From Rutidosis leptorrhynchoides (lineage: Eukaryota; Streptophyta; Magnoliopsida; Asterales; Asteraceae), in contig NC_092333.1 of NCBI RefSeq assembly GCF_046630445.1, positions 97,004,001-97,068,000 on the forward strand: a DNA stretch of 64,000 nucleotides, read 5' to 3'. Both the position numbers and the translations under genes were made by a program. Under the pieces are notes generated by a model. The model ran no database searches. It saw only the letters and a program-made list of their open reading frames with translations, and was not told the origin of the DNA. This document shows, piece by piece, positions 24,364 through 36,579 of the stretch. The first letter of the stretch is position 1. Each line of letters starts with the position of its first letter.

Positions 24364-25374
24364 ATGGCCGCCAATAACAACAACATTCCAAATGCACCAA
24401 TCAACTTTAACAACCTATCGTTGAGGTCAATCCTCGAAAAGGAAAAACTCAACCATACGAACTTCATGGATTGGTTACGCAATCTAAGAATTGTCCTCAA
24501 ACTTGAGGATAGGGAGTATGTGTTGAAAGACCCCATTCCCGATCAACCCGACGAGGATGATACGGAAGGCATGGCTTATTGGGATAAGTATTGCACTGAT
24601 TCGGTGCAAGTCGCTTGCCTTATGCTTGGGACTATGATACCCGAACTCCAAAAGGACTTCGAGAATTATAGTGCATATGACATGATCACACAGTTGAAGG
24701 AGATGTTCCTTCAACAAGCTCGTGTCAAGCGCTTTGAAACGGTCCGAGCGCTTCATGCATGTCGGATGGATGACTCCCAATCCGTTTCATCTTACGTCCT
24801 TAAGATGAAGAGCCTAATTGATCGAGCGAACCGTCTAAACTGCAACGTGTCTAATGAATTAGCCACGGACCTTATCCTTAATTCTTTGTCAAAGAGGTTT
24901 GACACATTTGTAATGAATTACAACATGAATGGATGGGATAAGAGCATTGGCGAATTACATGCCATGCTTAAGACGGCCGAAGCGAGCATGGGTAAAAGGG
25001 CTTCACCCATGTTTATGATCAATGAAGGCGGGTCCAAAAACAATAACACTTCTAAGCCAAAGACGGCTAAGAGGAAAGGACCCACCCACCAAGGCAAGGG
25101 CAAGGGAAAGGGGAAGATGGTTACCCCAACCAACAATAACAAGAAGCAAAAGGTTGCCGGCAAAGCAAACCCCAAGGAAGATCCGTGCTTTGGTTGCGGT
25201 GAAATGGGTCACTGGAAACGCAACTGCCCGGTCTACCTAAAGGAGTTGAAAGAAAATAGGGATGCAGGGCAAACCTCAGGTAATGTATATATGGTATACA
25301 TTGAGCTTAGTATTACTTCTTCTAATACATGGGTATTAGACACAGGATGTGGAACTCACATTTGCGAACCGTAA
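24364..25374 (+). pseudogene. Ty1-copia gag and start of protease
   Basis: 336 codons from the ATG at 24364. Residues about 15-210 are a copia gag domain ('NFMDWLRNLRIVLKLEDREYV', 'MKSLIDRANRLN'). A Lys-rich linker and one zinc knuckle CFGCGEMGHWKRNC follow at about residue 275. The frame continues into the aspartic protease active site WVLDTGCGTHI and ends at TAA 25372-25374. Pol resumes in another frame after it, and a further stop (TAA 25436-25438) lies in the pol frame, so the polyprotein is interrupted. In live copia elements gag, protease and pol are one frame. Confidence 0.87.
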
Positions 25375-25450
25375 ACAAGAAGCGGGAACGTCAAGTCTCT
25401 TCATGGGAAATGGAGCTAAGGTGCACGTAGTAGCTTAAGGAGACTTTATT

Positions 25451-27141
25451 TTGAAGCTTCCAAGTGGTTTGGAGCTTATGTTGAAAAATGTTTTGTATGC
25501 ACCCGATTTATCTCGAAACATTATTTCTGTATCCCGTTTGAAACAGTATGGTTTTAATCTTAATTTCATTAATGATGATATCCATGTTTATTTAGATAAT
25601 GTGTTCTATTTTAAGGCTTCGCCTTTGAATGGTATTTATGAATTGGTTCATGATGACACATCATTCAATAGCTCAATGTTCCATGCAAACACCAAGAAAC
25701 TCAAAAGGGATTTGAGTGATTCCTACTTATGGCATTGTTGCCTTGGTCACATAAACAAGAACCGAATGCATACACTTCAAAAGAATGGCCTTTTGAAATC
25801 AAATGAACTAGACTCATTTGATGTATGTGAATCTTGTTTACAAGGCAAAATGACTAAAGCACCTTTCAAAGGGACCTATGAAAGGGCTAAGGACTTATTG
25901 GGGTTAATACATTCGGATGTATGTGGACCCTTTAAGCCCATAACTAGGAATGGTGAAAGATACTTCGTTACTTTCATTGATGACTTCAGTCGTTTCGGAT
26001 ATGTCTACTTGTTAAGACATAAGGACGAAACTTTTGAAACATTCAAGGAATATCAAAACGAAGTACAAAATCAACTTAATAAGACAATCAAGGTACTTCA
26101 TACCGATAGAGGAGGTGAATACCTAAGCGATGCTTTCCAAGATCATCTTAAAAGTTGTGGGATTATCTCGCAACTTACTCCTCCTGGAACACCCCAACTT
26201 AATGGAGTTTCCGAAAGGAGGAACCGAACCCTAATGGATATGGTTCGATCTATGATGGCTAGAAGCTCGTTGCCTCTATCATTTTGAGGTTATTGTCTAT
26301 GCTCCGTGGCTCGTATTCTAAATATGGCCCCAACCAAGAAAGTGGAACGAACTCCTCATGAGATGTGGTTTGGAAAACCTCCATCTCTATCATACTTAAA
26401 GGTATGGGGATGTGAAGCTTATCCTAAGCGTTACGTCCCTAATAAGTTGAATGCTCGATCCACGAAGTGTATCTTCATAGGATATCCCAAGGATGATATG
26501 GGATACTATTTCTATGATCCAACCGAGCAAAATGTATTTGTTGCTCGAAAGGCTGAATTTCTTGAAACTAAGTTCCTAATGGAAGGAGATAGTGAAAGGA
26601 AGATAGATCTTGAAGAGGTTCAAGATCAAGTTGATGATACACAATTGGTTGACACTAGCACTCAACATGAAAATGTTGAGAATGATCAAATGGATGATCA
26701 AAATACACAAGACGTTCGTAGATCTGGTAGGATTAGTAATCCTCCTGAGAGATATGGGTTTCTCATGGATGGTTGCTATGTGGTTGATTTGGATGAACCA
26801 ACAAACTACCAAGATGCTTTATCAAGGATTGATAAGGATAAATGGCAGGAAGCCATGAACGCTGAGATGCAATCCATGTATGACAACCAAGTTTGGGAAC
26901 TTGTTGAACAACCTACTGGCTCTAGGCTAGTTAATTGTAAATGGCTTTTCAAAATGAAAACTGACATACATGAAAACTTGGATACATATAAAGCTAGACT
27001 TGTAGCAAAAGGTTTCACTCAAACTCAAGGGGTAGACTATGATGAAACTTTTTCGCCAGTGGCAATGCTAAAGTCTATTAGGATATTACTTGCCATTGCT
27101 GCTCATTATGATTATGAAATATGGCAAATGGATGTTGATAA
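25451..27141 (+). pseudogene. Ty1-copia integrase and partial reverse transcriptase
   Basis: One frame with a single stop, TGA at 26285-26287 (context suggests TGG Trp). Domains in order: end of protease, GAG-pre-integrase (LWHCCLGHINKNRM…CESCLQGKMTKAPF), integrase core with HSDVCGP, FVTFIDDFSR, LHTDRGGEYL and a glutamate in NGVSERRNRTL (the D-D-E triad), integrase C-terminus, and the RVT_2 N-terminus (WQEAMNAEMQSM, WLFKMKTD, YKARLVAKGFTQ, DYDETFSPVA). It breaks off at IWQMDV, before the catalytic YVDD box, where the Athila-like LTR starts. Confidence 0.87.
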
Positions 27142-29100
27142 TGCTAAAAACGAACATATATTTCATAGCATTATCCCTCAAGAAAGACAAGCTTTTAGTT
27201 GCAATTGTTCTATTTACAAGTGATATTCGTTTATGTAATAAAAAGTGAAGACAAAAGACAGATTCGACGATTTGAAGACGCAAACGACCAAAAAGCTAAA
27301 AAGTACAAAGTACAATCAAAGTGGTTCAAATTATTGATGAGAAACGTCTCAAAAATACAAGAGTACAAGATGCAAAACGCAAAGTACAAGATATTAAATA
27401 GTACGCAAGGACGTTCGAAAATCCGGAACCGAGACATGAACCAACTTTCAGTGCGCGACGCAACGGACCAAAAATTACAAGTCAACTATGCTTAAGAATA
27501 AAATATAATATATAATTAATTATATATATTATTATATAATATAATTTTACGCAGCCCACGTTTTGGATCTAATATGTGAGCTGGTTTCCAGACATCCGCA
27601 CTCGCGGTACTTTTGTGAAGGATACCACCGCACTCGCGAAACTCTACAGTACAACGTGGGCCTATAAAAGCCATCGAATTCTGCACGAATTTTACACACC
27701 TTTTTCTAATTAATTCTCTCTATCTCAACGTATATATATATATATACATTTATATTATAATTTTAATTTTAATTTTAAATTCTAATAATAAGGGTATGTT
27801 AGCGAATGTTGTAAGGGTGTACGTCGAAATTCTGTCCGTGTAACGTTACGCTATTTTTAATCATTGTAAGTTATGTTCAACCTTTTTAAATTAATGTCTC
27901 ATAGCTAAGTTATTATTATGCTTATTTAAATTGAAGTAATCATGATGTTGGGCTAAATATTAAAGACGAGGTAATTGGGCTTTGTACCATAATTGGGGTT
28001 TGGACAAAAGAACGACACTTGTGGAAATTAGACAATGTGCTATTAATAGGCTTTATATTTGTTTAATTAAATGATAGTTTGTTAATTTAATATAAAGATT
28101 TACAATTGGATGTACCTATAAATAACCATATACACTCGATCAGACATGATGGGTGAGATATTTATAAGTACTAATAATCGTTCATTTAACCAGACACGGG
28201 AATGGATTAATAGTTAATAGACTTATTAAAACATGGGTGAATTATGTACAAGGACACTTGGCGTAATTGTTAACAAAGAATTAAAACCTTGGGTTACACG
28301 CAGTCGATATCCTGGTGTAATTATTAAACAAAGTATTAAGACCTTGTTACAGTTTAAGTCCCCAATTAGTTGGAATATTTGACTTCGGATATAAGAATAA
28401 ATTGACGAGGACACTCGCACTTTATATTTATGACTGATGGACTGTTATGGACAAAAACCAGACGGACATATTGAATAATCCAGGACAAAGGACAATTAAC
28501 TCATGGTAATAAACTAAAATCAACACGTCAAACATCATGATTACGGAAGTTTAAATAAGCATAATTCCTTATTTTCATATTTAATTGCACTTTTAATTAT
28601 CGCACTTTTATTTATTGTCATTATATTTAATTGCACTTCTAATTATCATACTTTTTAATTTCGTAATTTTATTTTATCGCACTTTTATTTATCGCAATTT
28701 CATTATTGTCATTTACTTTACGCTTTTACTTAAGTCTTTTATATATTTAATATTTTACATTAGGTTTTAACTGCGACTTAAGTTTTAAAATCGACAAACC
28801 GGTCATTAAACGGTAAAAACCCCTTTTATAATAATAATATTACTTATATATATTTTTATATTTTTACAAATATAGTTAAAAAAAATATAGCGTTAAACTT
28901 GGCTAAATTCCCTGTGGACGAACCGGACTTACTAAAAACTACACTACTGTATGATTATGTACACTGCCTATAAGTGTTGTAGCAAGGTTTAGGTATATCC
29001 ACTCTATAAATAAATAAATAACTTGTGTAAAATTGTATCGTATTTAATAGTATTTTGTAGTAAAAATATAACTATTTCGTATACACCTCTACGCACATCA
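27142..29100 (+). repeat. 5' LTR of the Athila-like element
   Basis: The right edge (CA at 29100) lies eight bases before the primer site. The left edge is placed at TGCTAAAAACG (27142) because copia homology ends there, so it is less certain. A TATA-like 'cctataaaag' is near 27660-27670. The small frames near 27199-27495 are not genes. Confidence 0.7.
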
Positions 29101-29108
29101 AGTATTTT

Positions 29109-29126
29109 TGGCACCGCTGCCGGGGA
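29109..29126 (+). other. Primer-binding site (tRNA-Asp type)
   Basis: TGGCACCGCTGCCGGGGA differs at two positions from TGGCGCCGTTGCCGGGGA, the tRNA-Asp-complementary site used by Athila-type elements. Confidence 0.8.
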
Positions 29127-30389
29127 TAGTTAAACGCCGAAAGCGCAACGCTATATAAAAAGAATTTTTATTAAGTTTTAGTTTATTTTTGTAAAAATAC
29201 GTTTTAAATATTAAAAATACAAAAATATAAAAAAATATCTATATATTTTTAAGAATTTGTTTAAAATATATAAAATTATAAAGTAATTCTATTTCTATTT
29301 TTCAAATTATAAGTTTTTATTTATTTTATATAAATATTTTATAAAATAGAAAATTAAAATAAAAAGTAAAAAAAAATTAAATAAAACAAACTGAGCCTGC
29401 AAAATTCGACCTGCATCTCATCTGAATCTGTGGTATCCGCACTCGCGGTACTATTCGTCAGTTGGCATCCGCATTCGCGGAGGTTTCTGACAGGTCAAAT
29501 ACTGCAGCATTAATTACGAAATTAGGGTTGTTTAATTAATTATTATTATTAATTAGGGTTTAATTAAAATATTAATTAGTTTTAATTAATTAAATTTGTA
29601 TTTTTAAGTTTTAATTAGTTATATTACTTATAAAATTAATACTTTTATAAAATATTAATTTAAAAATAATATTTTTATAAAAATTGTATTTTTACAACTT
29701 TAAGTTTTATTTTTTTAAAATTTCGTACCTTTTTAATCGTTTATTCGTAATATTTGTATTTTTCGTTCGTATTTAGTTTTAAGTCATAGTTTTGCCATAA
29801 TTATTTTTTTATTTCTAAATTTTTAGGCTTTGCCATAAAATTCCTTAAGTGCTTTTTCTTTAGACTAAGATTTAGGTACTTTAGAATTTTGCGACGCTGT
29901 TCTAAGATTTTAGTACTTTTTAAGTTATTGCCATTTGGGATATAGTATTTCTTCTAAGCTTTAATATTTTTAGACGCAACTTTTAATTCTTAGTTTTTAG
30001 TTCCTTTTTAAGTTTCAACGCGCTACTTTCTTATTTTTATTTTTCGACGCCTATTATTTTTCACCTTTTATTTTTTGACGTTTTTCGACGCGCTTTTTTT
30101 TTTCTTATTTCTCGACGCTCTAGTTTTTAGGACATAGAATTTTCTATTTCTTCTCTAAAATTTCAAAACAAAAAATTATTTTAAGCGGTTAAATTGATAG
30201 ACATCCAAAATTTTCTGGTTCGTAGTAATAGTTGGATTTGTTAGTGGCGAGTTGTGGGCTTCCGATTTAAAGGGTCCTGGCTACCTTCTGCATCTATTGG
30301 CTATTCGAAACGTGGGCAAAATTAGAAAAGTCTATTAATTTGATAACTTATATAATTTTTATTTTTATAACTAATAGGATATTCAGTGA
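29127..30389 (+). other. Athila-like leader
   Basis: AT-rich, untranslated, no open frame of note. The first part has long A/T runs. Near 29870-30130 the motif 'tttcgacgc' recurs several times. Confidence 0.6.
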
Positions 30390-31775
30390 ATGCACCGAGC
30401 AAAACGTTCACCACCTTTCGTACGTTCACCACCTGTAACTCGATCAAGACATCTAGCCAATATTGTAGCAGTTGATTTTTCCTTAGAATCATCATCCAGT
30501 CGACCAAGTACTCCAATTCAAATTTCCGATAATCCATTTTTTGAACCCGACCTCACAATTGAGAATCCGGAGGATATTCAGGGACAATTCATAGATCCTG
30601 AACCACTAATCTTTCCTCCGGAACCACCAATCATTCAAACAGAGATTGTAGAGGAACCAACCATTAAATCAGAATCCTCTAGTGATTCAGATTCAACAAA
30701 TTCAATCATGGAAAATCTGGAACCTCTAAGTATGGAAGACCGAATGAGAGCTAAACGCACTGGCCAAGGTCACGTAATTACTCAACCAGACATTAATGCG
30801 CCAGATTATGAAATCAAAGGACAAATCCTACACATGGTAACTAATCAATGCCAATTTAGTGGTGCGCCGAAGGAAGATCCAAATGAACATCTTCGTACCT
30901 TTAATAGGATCTGCACTCTATTTAAAATAAGAGAAGTGGAGGATGAACAAATATATCTCATGTTATTTCCCTGGACTTTAAAGGGAGAAGCCAAAGATTG
31001 GTTAGAATCGTTACCTGAAGGGGCGATTGATACATGAGATGTTTTAGTTGAAAAATTTCTTAAACAATTCTTTCCGACATCTAAAGCCGTGAGACTTCAA
31101 GGAGAAATTGTTACGTTCACACAAAAGCCAAATGAAACTCTATATGAGGCGTGGACAAGATTTGGAAAGTTATTAAGAGGATGTCCGCAACATGGTTTAG
31201 ACACTTATCAAATAGTATAAATATTCTACCAAGGATGCGACATCACTACACGAAAAGACATCGATATAGCAGCTGGTGGTTCCATTATGAAGAAAACCTC
31301 AACTGATGCTTACAAAATTATTGATAACACTGCTTCCCACTCACATGAGTGGCACCAAGAAAAAGATATCGTTAGATCATCTAAAGCAGCTAGAGCCGAT
31401 TCTAGCCATGACTTAGATTCCATTTCCGCAAAGATAGATGCTGTCGAGAGACGAATGGAAAAGATGACTAAGGATATTCACTCAATACGAATTAGTTGTG
31501 AGCAGTGTGGAGGACCACATTTAACAAAAGATTGTCTCAGTATTGAACAAACAATGGAACAAAGAGAGAATGTTTCATACATAAACCAAAGGCCTGGAAA
31601 TAATTATCAGAATAATTATCAACCGCCAAGACCAATCTACAATCAAAATTAGAATTATAACCGAAATGTTCCATACAACAACCAACAAGGTCCTAGTAAT
31701 CAACAAGTATCCAATAATACTTACAATCAGCAAAGACCTATTTTTCAAAATAAAACACTACAAATCGATGATAAA
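30390..31775 (+). pseudogene. Athila-like gag, interrupted
   Basis: One frame from ATG 30390 with stops at 31035-31037 (TGA), 31218-31220 (TAA) and 31650-31652 (TAG). The conserved gag core begins at about residue 120 (MEDRMRAKRTGQGHVI) and includes GEAKDWLESLP, FLKQFFPTSKA, FGKLLRGCPQHG and FYQGCD, then a Cys-rich remnant CEQCGGPHLTKDC. In context the stops read as TGG>TGA and CAA/CAG>TAA/TAG, that is C-to-T or G-to-A changes. A one-base excess in an A-run near 31770-31775 shifts into the pol frame. Confidence 0.87.
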
Positions 31776-34700
31776 AAAGCCAAATTTTGAAGATATGATG
31801 TCAAAGCTGGTTGATTCTCAAACACAGTTTTTCACATCTCAGAAACAAACTAATGAACAAAATGCTCAAGAATTTAAAAATCAACAAGTTTCTATTCAAA
31901 ACTTGGAACAAGAAGTAAGTAATCTAGCAAGGTTAATAGGTGAAAGAAAACCGGGAAGTCTACCTAGTGATACAAATGTTAACCCCCGGAATGAAACAGT
32001 TAAAGCCATTACCACAAGAAGTGGTATCACACTTAAACCATCTGAAATACCTGTAATTTCTGAAGACTCTATTCCTACTCCACAAGAACCACAACCTGAA
32101 TATGATAAGGAAACAGAACCGGTAGTTGAAAAGGTTAATGAAGATAACACAGTTAAGGCTAAACCTTATGTTAAACCATACCAACCACCACTTCCTTACC
32201 CGAGTAAAATGAGAAAAGAGAGACTTGAAGCCGAGCAATCTAAATTCTTGGATATGTTTAAACAAATAAATGTAAATCTTCCTTTCATTGATGTGATTTC
32301 AGGAATGCCTAGATATGCTAAATTTCTGAAAGATTTAATCACAAATAGAAAGAAAATGGAAGAACTCTCGGCTGTTACTATGAATGCTAATTGTTCTGCA
32401 GTACTGTTGAATAAGATACCAGAAAAATTATCAGATCTAAGAAGTTTCACAATTCCATGTTTTTTGGGTAGTCTTAGTTCAATAGAAGCATTGGCAGACT
32501 TAGGTGCTAGTATAAATCTAATGCCATATTCATTATACACTAAACTAGACCTTGGAGAATTGAAACCAACAAGAATAAGCATACAACTAGCTGATCGATC
32601 AGTAAAATATCCTAGAGGGATAATGAAAAACATGCTAGTTAAAGTTGGTACTTTAGTATTTCCAGTAGATTTTGTTATTCTAGATATGGAAGAAGATTCT
32701 CGAGTTCCTCTCATATTAGGAAGACCATTTTTAAACACGGCTAAAGCAATAATAGACGTGTTTGGTAAGAAACTGACCCTAAGTATAGAGGACGAGAGTG
32801 TTACCTTTTTAGTTGATAGAGCCATGCAACAACCGCAATCTGCAGATGATACATGTTATTATATTCAAACTATAGATTCACATGCAGAATTGTTAGAAGA
32901 ATTTCCAGAATTACAAGGAACAGGAGAATGTTCTTTAGGAGAAGGAACTGAACCAATTGATGAAGCTGAAATATTAGCTATATTTATGGCTAATGGATAT
33001 GAACCAACAATAGAAGAAATTCAAATGCTAAAAGAGGAAGACAGATATCGATATAAATCATCGATAGAAGAACCACCGACATTAGAGTTAAAGCCACTTC
33101 CAAACCATTTGGAATACGCTTATTTACATGGTGAATCTGAATTACCTGTAATAATATCGTCTTCTCTTACTGTAAATGAAAAATCGCAACTCATTTCTGT
33201 ATTAAAAGCTCATAAACTAGCTATTGCATGGAAGATTCATGATATTAAAGGAATAAGTCCTTCGTATTGCACACATAAAATCCTTATGGAAGAATGTCAT
33301 AAAACGTATGTGCAACACCAACGAAGACTAAATCCTAATATGCAAGATGTTGTTAAGAAAGAAATTATTAAACTGCTAGATGCAGGTTTAATTTATCCCA
33401 TCTCTGATAGTCCATGGGTAAGCCCAGTTCAATGCGTACCTAAGAAGGGTGGCATGACTGTCATCACAAATGAGAAAAATGAGCTTATTCCTACTAGGAC
33501 TGTAACAGGATGGCGTGTTTGTATTGATAATAGAAAATTAAATGACGCCACCAGAAAAGATCACTTTCCCTTACCTTTCATTGATCAAATGTTGGAAAGA
33601 TTAGCCGGAAATAGTTACTATTGTTTTCTTGATGGTTTTTTCGGATATTTTCAAATTCTAATAGCACCCGAGGACCAAGAGAAAACCACATTCACGTGCC
33701 CTTATGGTACTTTTTCTTACAAACGCATGCCATTTGGACTTTGCAACGCCCCTGCAACCTTTCAAAGGTGCATGATGGCGATTTTTCACGACATGATAGA
33801 AGAATGCATGGAAGTTTTCATGGATGACTTTTCAGTCTTCGGTGATACTTTTGAATCATGTCTAGTTAATCTTGAACGAATGCTTATTAGATATGAACAA
33901 TCAAATCTAGTACTTAATTGGAAGAAATGCCATTTCATGGTTAAAGAAGGCATCGTTCTTGGACATAAAATTTCAAAGGAAGGAATTGAAGTGGATAGAG
34001 CTAAAGTAGATGTAACTGCTAAAATTCCACATCCCACCAATGTTAGAGGAGTTAAGAGTTTTCTAGGGCATGCCGATTTTTACCGACGTTTCATAAAAGA
34101 TTTTTCTAAAATTGCCACTCCTATGAATAAACTCCTAGAAAAAGATGCTCCATTCATCTTTTCAGATGAATGTATCAAATATTTTAATATTCTTAAAGAA
34201 AAACTCACTAATGCGCCGATCATGATAACTCCAAATTGGAATCTACCGTTTGAACTAATGTGCGATGCAAGTGATTTTGCAATGGGAGCCGTTTTAAGAC
34301 AAAGGATTGAAAAATGATTTCAACACATTTATTATGCTAGTAAGACGTTACAAGGAGCACAAATGAATTACACAACTACTGAAAAAGAACTCCTTGCTAT
34401 TGTCTTTGCTTTCGACAAATTTCGTTCATATCTCGTTCTAGCTAAAACGGTGGTCTATACCGACCATTCTGCTCTTAGATACCTATTTTCAAAACAAGAT
34501 GCTAAACCAAGATTAATCCGTTGGATCTTACTCTTATAAGAGTTCGATATTGAAATCCGAGACAAAAAGGGAGCAGAAAATCTCGCCGCTGATCGTCTTT
34601 CTCGTCTTGAAAATCCCGAATTAGAAGTTCTAAATGAATCGGCCATACAAGACAACTTTCCTGATGAATATCTATTGAAGATAGATTACAATGAAATTCC

Positions 34701-35991
34701 ATGGTTTGCAGACTATGGAAACTACTTAGTATGTGGATTCCTTGAAAAAGGATTATCGTACCAAAAACGAAAGAAATTCTTTAGTGATATAAAACACTAT
34801 TTCTGGGAAGATCCACATTTGTTTAAAAGTTGTCCCGATGGAATAATACGCCGATGCGTATTCGGAGATGAAGCTAGTAAAATATTAAACCATTATCACA
34901 CAGGACCAACAGGAGGGCATTATGGGCCTCAACTCACAGCAAGAAAAGTTTACGATGCTGGATTCTATTGGCCTACAATTTACAAAGACGCACACCTTCT
35001 TTGCAAATCCTGTGATGCTTGTCAAAGGGGCGGAAAAATAAGTCAACGTGATGAAATGCCACAAAATGTCATTCAAGTATGTGAAGTATTTGACATTTGG
35101 GGTATTGACTTTATGGGTCCATTTCCAAAATCTCATAATAATCTCTACATTCTCGTTGCCATTGATTATGTATCTAAATGGGCGGAAGCACAAGCTCTCC
35201 CAACTAACGATGCACGAGTTGTAGTCAACTTTTTAAAACGTCTTTTTGCTAGGTTTGGAACACCGAAAGCTTTAATAAGTGATCGGGGTACTCATTTTTG
35301 TAATAATTAACTTGAGAAAGTTCTTAAAAGATATGGAGTAACTCATAAAATCTCAACCGCTTATCATCCACAAATAAGTGGACAAGTTGAAAATACCAAC
35401 CGAGCTTTAAAACGTATTCTAGAGAAAACCATAGGATCAAATCCGAAGGAATGGTCCATGAAATTGGAGGATGCACTCTGGGATTTTAGAACAGCCTACA
35501 AAACTCCAATTGGAACCACACCTTTCAGACTCGTTTACGGAAAAGCATGTCATCTTCCAGTAGAAATTGAGCACAAAGCATTTTGGGATTTGAAGACATG
35601 TAATCTTGATTTACATGAAGCTGGACGTCTACGATTAAGTCAATTAAACGAATTAGAAGAATTAAGACATGAAGCATATGAAAATTCTTTAATCTATAAG
35701 GAAAGAACGAAGAAATGGCATGATAAAAGAATCAGAAGTTTAGAAGAATTTAAAGAAGGAGACAGAGTTCTTCTTTTCAATTCACGATTCAAGCTATTTT
35801 CTGGAAAATTGAAATCAAGATGGTCTGGACCATTCATAGTCAAAAGAGTTTTCCCGTACAGGACAGTAGAGTTAATAAATTCAAATGGGATTGAATTTAA
35901 AGTTAATGGTCACAGAGTTAAACATTACATAGATAGTCCAATGGAAGTTGAAGATGAAGTTAATCACAATTTCGACACCACAACTAACTAA
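31776..35991 (+). pseudogene. Athila-like pol (protease, RT, RNase H, integrase)
   Basis: One frame with three stops: TGA 34315-34317, TAA 34537-34539 and TAA 35308-35310. The open frame begins at 31666, but its first ~37 codons are out-of-frame gag, so the real coding starts near 31776. Order: gag tail, aspartic protease (ADLGASINLMP, ILGRPFL), RT (VCIDNRKLND, FLDGFFGYFQI, YGTFSYKRMPFGLCNAPATF, catalytic FMDDFSVFG near 33817), RNase H ([21 protein letters not shown]), integrase zinc finger ([11 protein letters not shown]), core ([30 protein letters not shown]) and C-terminal domain (RSRFKLFSGKLKSRWSGPF-like). Catalytic residues look intact; only the stops disable it. Confidence 0.88.
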
Positions 35992-36140
35992 GTGTGGGAA
36001 GGTTCGAATCTTTTTAGGGTAATGTGTATTTCTGTTAGAGATAGATATTCTGTTTTCGTGTAGTTTCCGAGAATGGAATCCGAATGGTTTTTCCCTAACA
36101 GACCCTAAAGAACTAGTCTTCTCCCCCCATTCTGAATTTT

Positions 36141-36152
36141 TTATTTTTTCAG
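36141..36152 (+). promoter_or_regulatory. Candidate splice acceptor before the downstream ORF
   Basis: A pyrimidine tract 'ttattttttcag' ends at 36152, 10 nt before the ATG at 36163. This would allow the ORF after integrase to be expressed from a spliced RNA, as proposed for env-like ORFs in Athila elements. Predicted from sequence only. Confidence 0.45.
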
Positions 36153-36162
36153 GTTTTACGAG

Positions 36163-36579
36163 ATGAAGAATTCCTTTGATCTGAACCATGGTCTAATGCT
36201 ACCCGCTTTGATTAATAAATGTAATAATGACACACTCCCGAGTGACCTGGTGTCAGTAATAATAAGCAGATGTGACGAAGTAAGGAAAGAACTCAGAAAA
36301 GATCATCATAAGACACATTTTGGTAAAGGAAAATCAAAATCCGCAACAAAAAGAAGAGCACGACACCTTGAAAGATGTTACAAATGCGGAAAATGGTCAC
36401 ACGAAGGTAAATGTCCAAATAATCAAACATATTCAAATACCGAATTTGTTACTCTATGCAGAGAAGGACCGTTTATATGTTTAGAAGAAAAGATATTGAA
36501 GATTCGAGGTTATGCTTACGTAGCTATGGAAAACCAAATCACACGACTCTCCTATGAGTCGGATAAAGCAGGTCTCTGA
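36163..36579 (+). CDS. Small ORF after integrase with a CCHC-like motif, function unknown
   Basis: 138 codons. The N-terminal third is unremarkable. A basic stretch (GKGKSKSATKRRARHLER, about residues 46-63) precedes CYKCGKWSHEGKC, which is C-x2-C-x4-H-x3-C, one residue shorter than a standard zinc knuckle. No signal peptide or membrane segment is visible, so it does not look like an envelope protein despite its position after integrase. A nucleic-acid-binding accessory protein is one reading; a relic of gag moved by recombination is another. It has no internal stop although gag-pol has six, though at this length that is weak evidence. Confidence 0.55.
   Translation: MKNSFDLNHGLMLPALINKCNNDTLPSDLVSVIISRCDEVRKELRKDHHKTHFGKGKSKSATKRRARHLERCYKCGKWSHEGKCPNNQTYSNTEFVTLCREGPFICLEEKILKIRGYAYVAMENQITRLSYESDKAGL

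Larger units (their letters stand above)
22049..27141 (+). mobile_element. Ty1-copia retrotransposon, 5' LTR to mid reverse transcriptase, 3' truncated
   Basis: The order is probable 5' LTR, primer site, 1.4-kb leader, gag, protease, integrase, then the beginning of reverse transcriptase, which is the copia gene order. The reading stops at 27141, within the RT at the segment IWQMDV, where another LTR begins. RNase H and the 3' LTR are absent from the window. The left LTR edge is inferred from the break of homology at 22048 and the TG at 22049. Confidence 0.85.

Noticed and set aside
31666..31775. N-terminal part of the long pol open frame
   Set aside because: The first ~37 codons are out-of-frame gag; homology begins only after the A-run near 31775.
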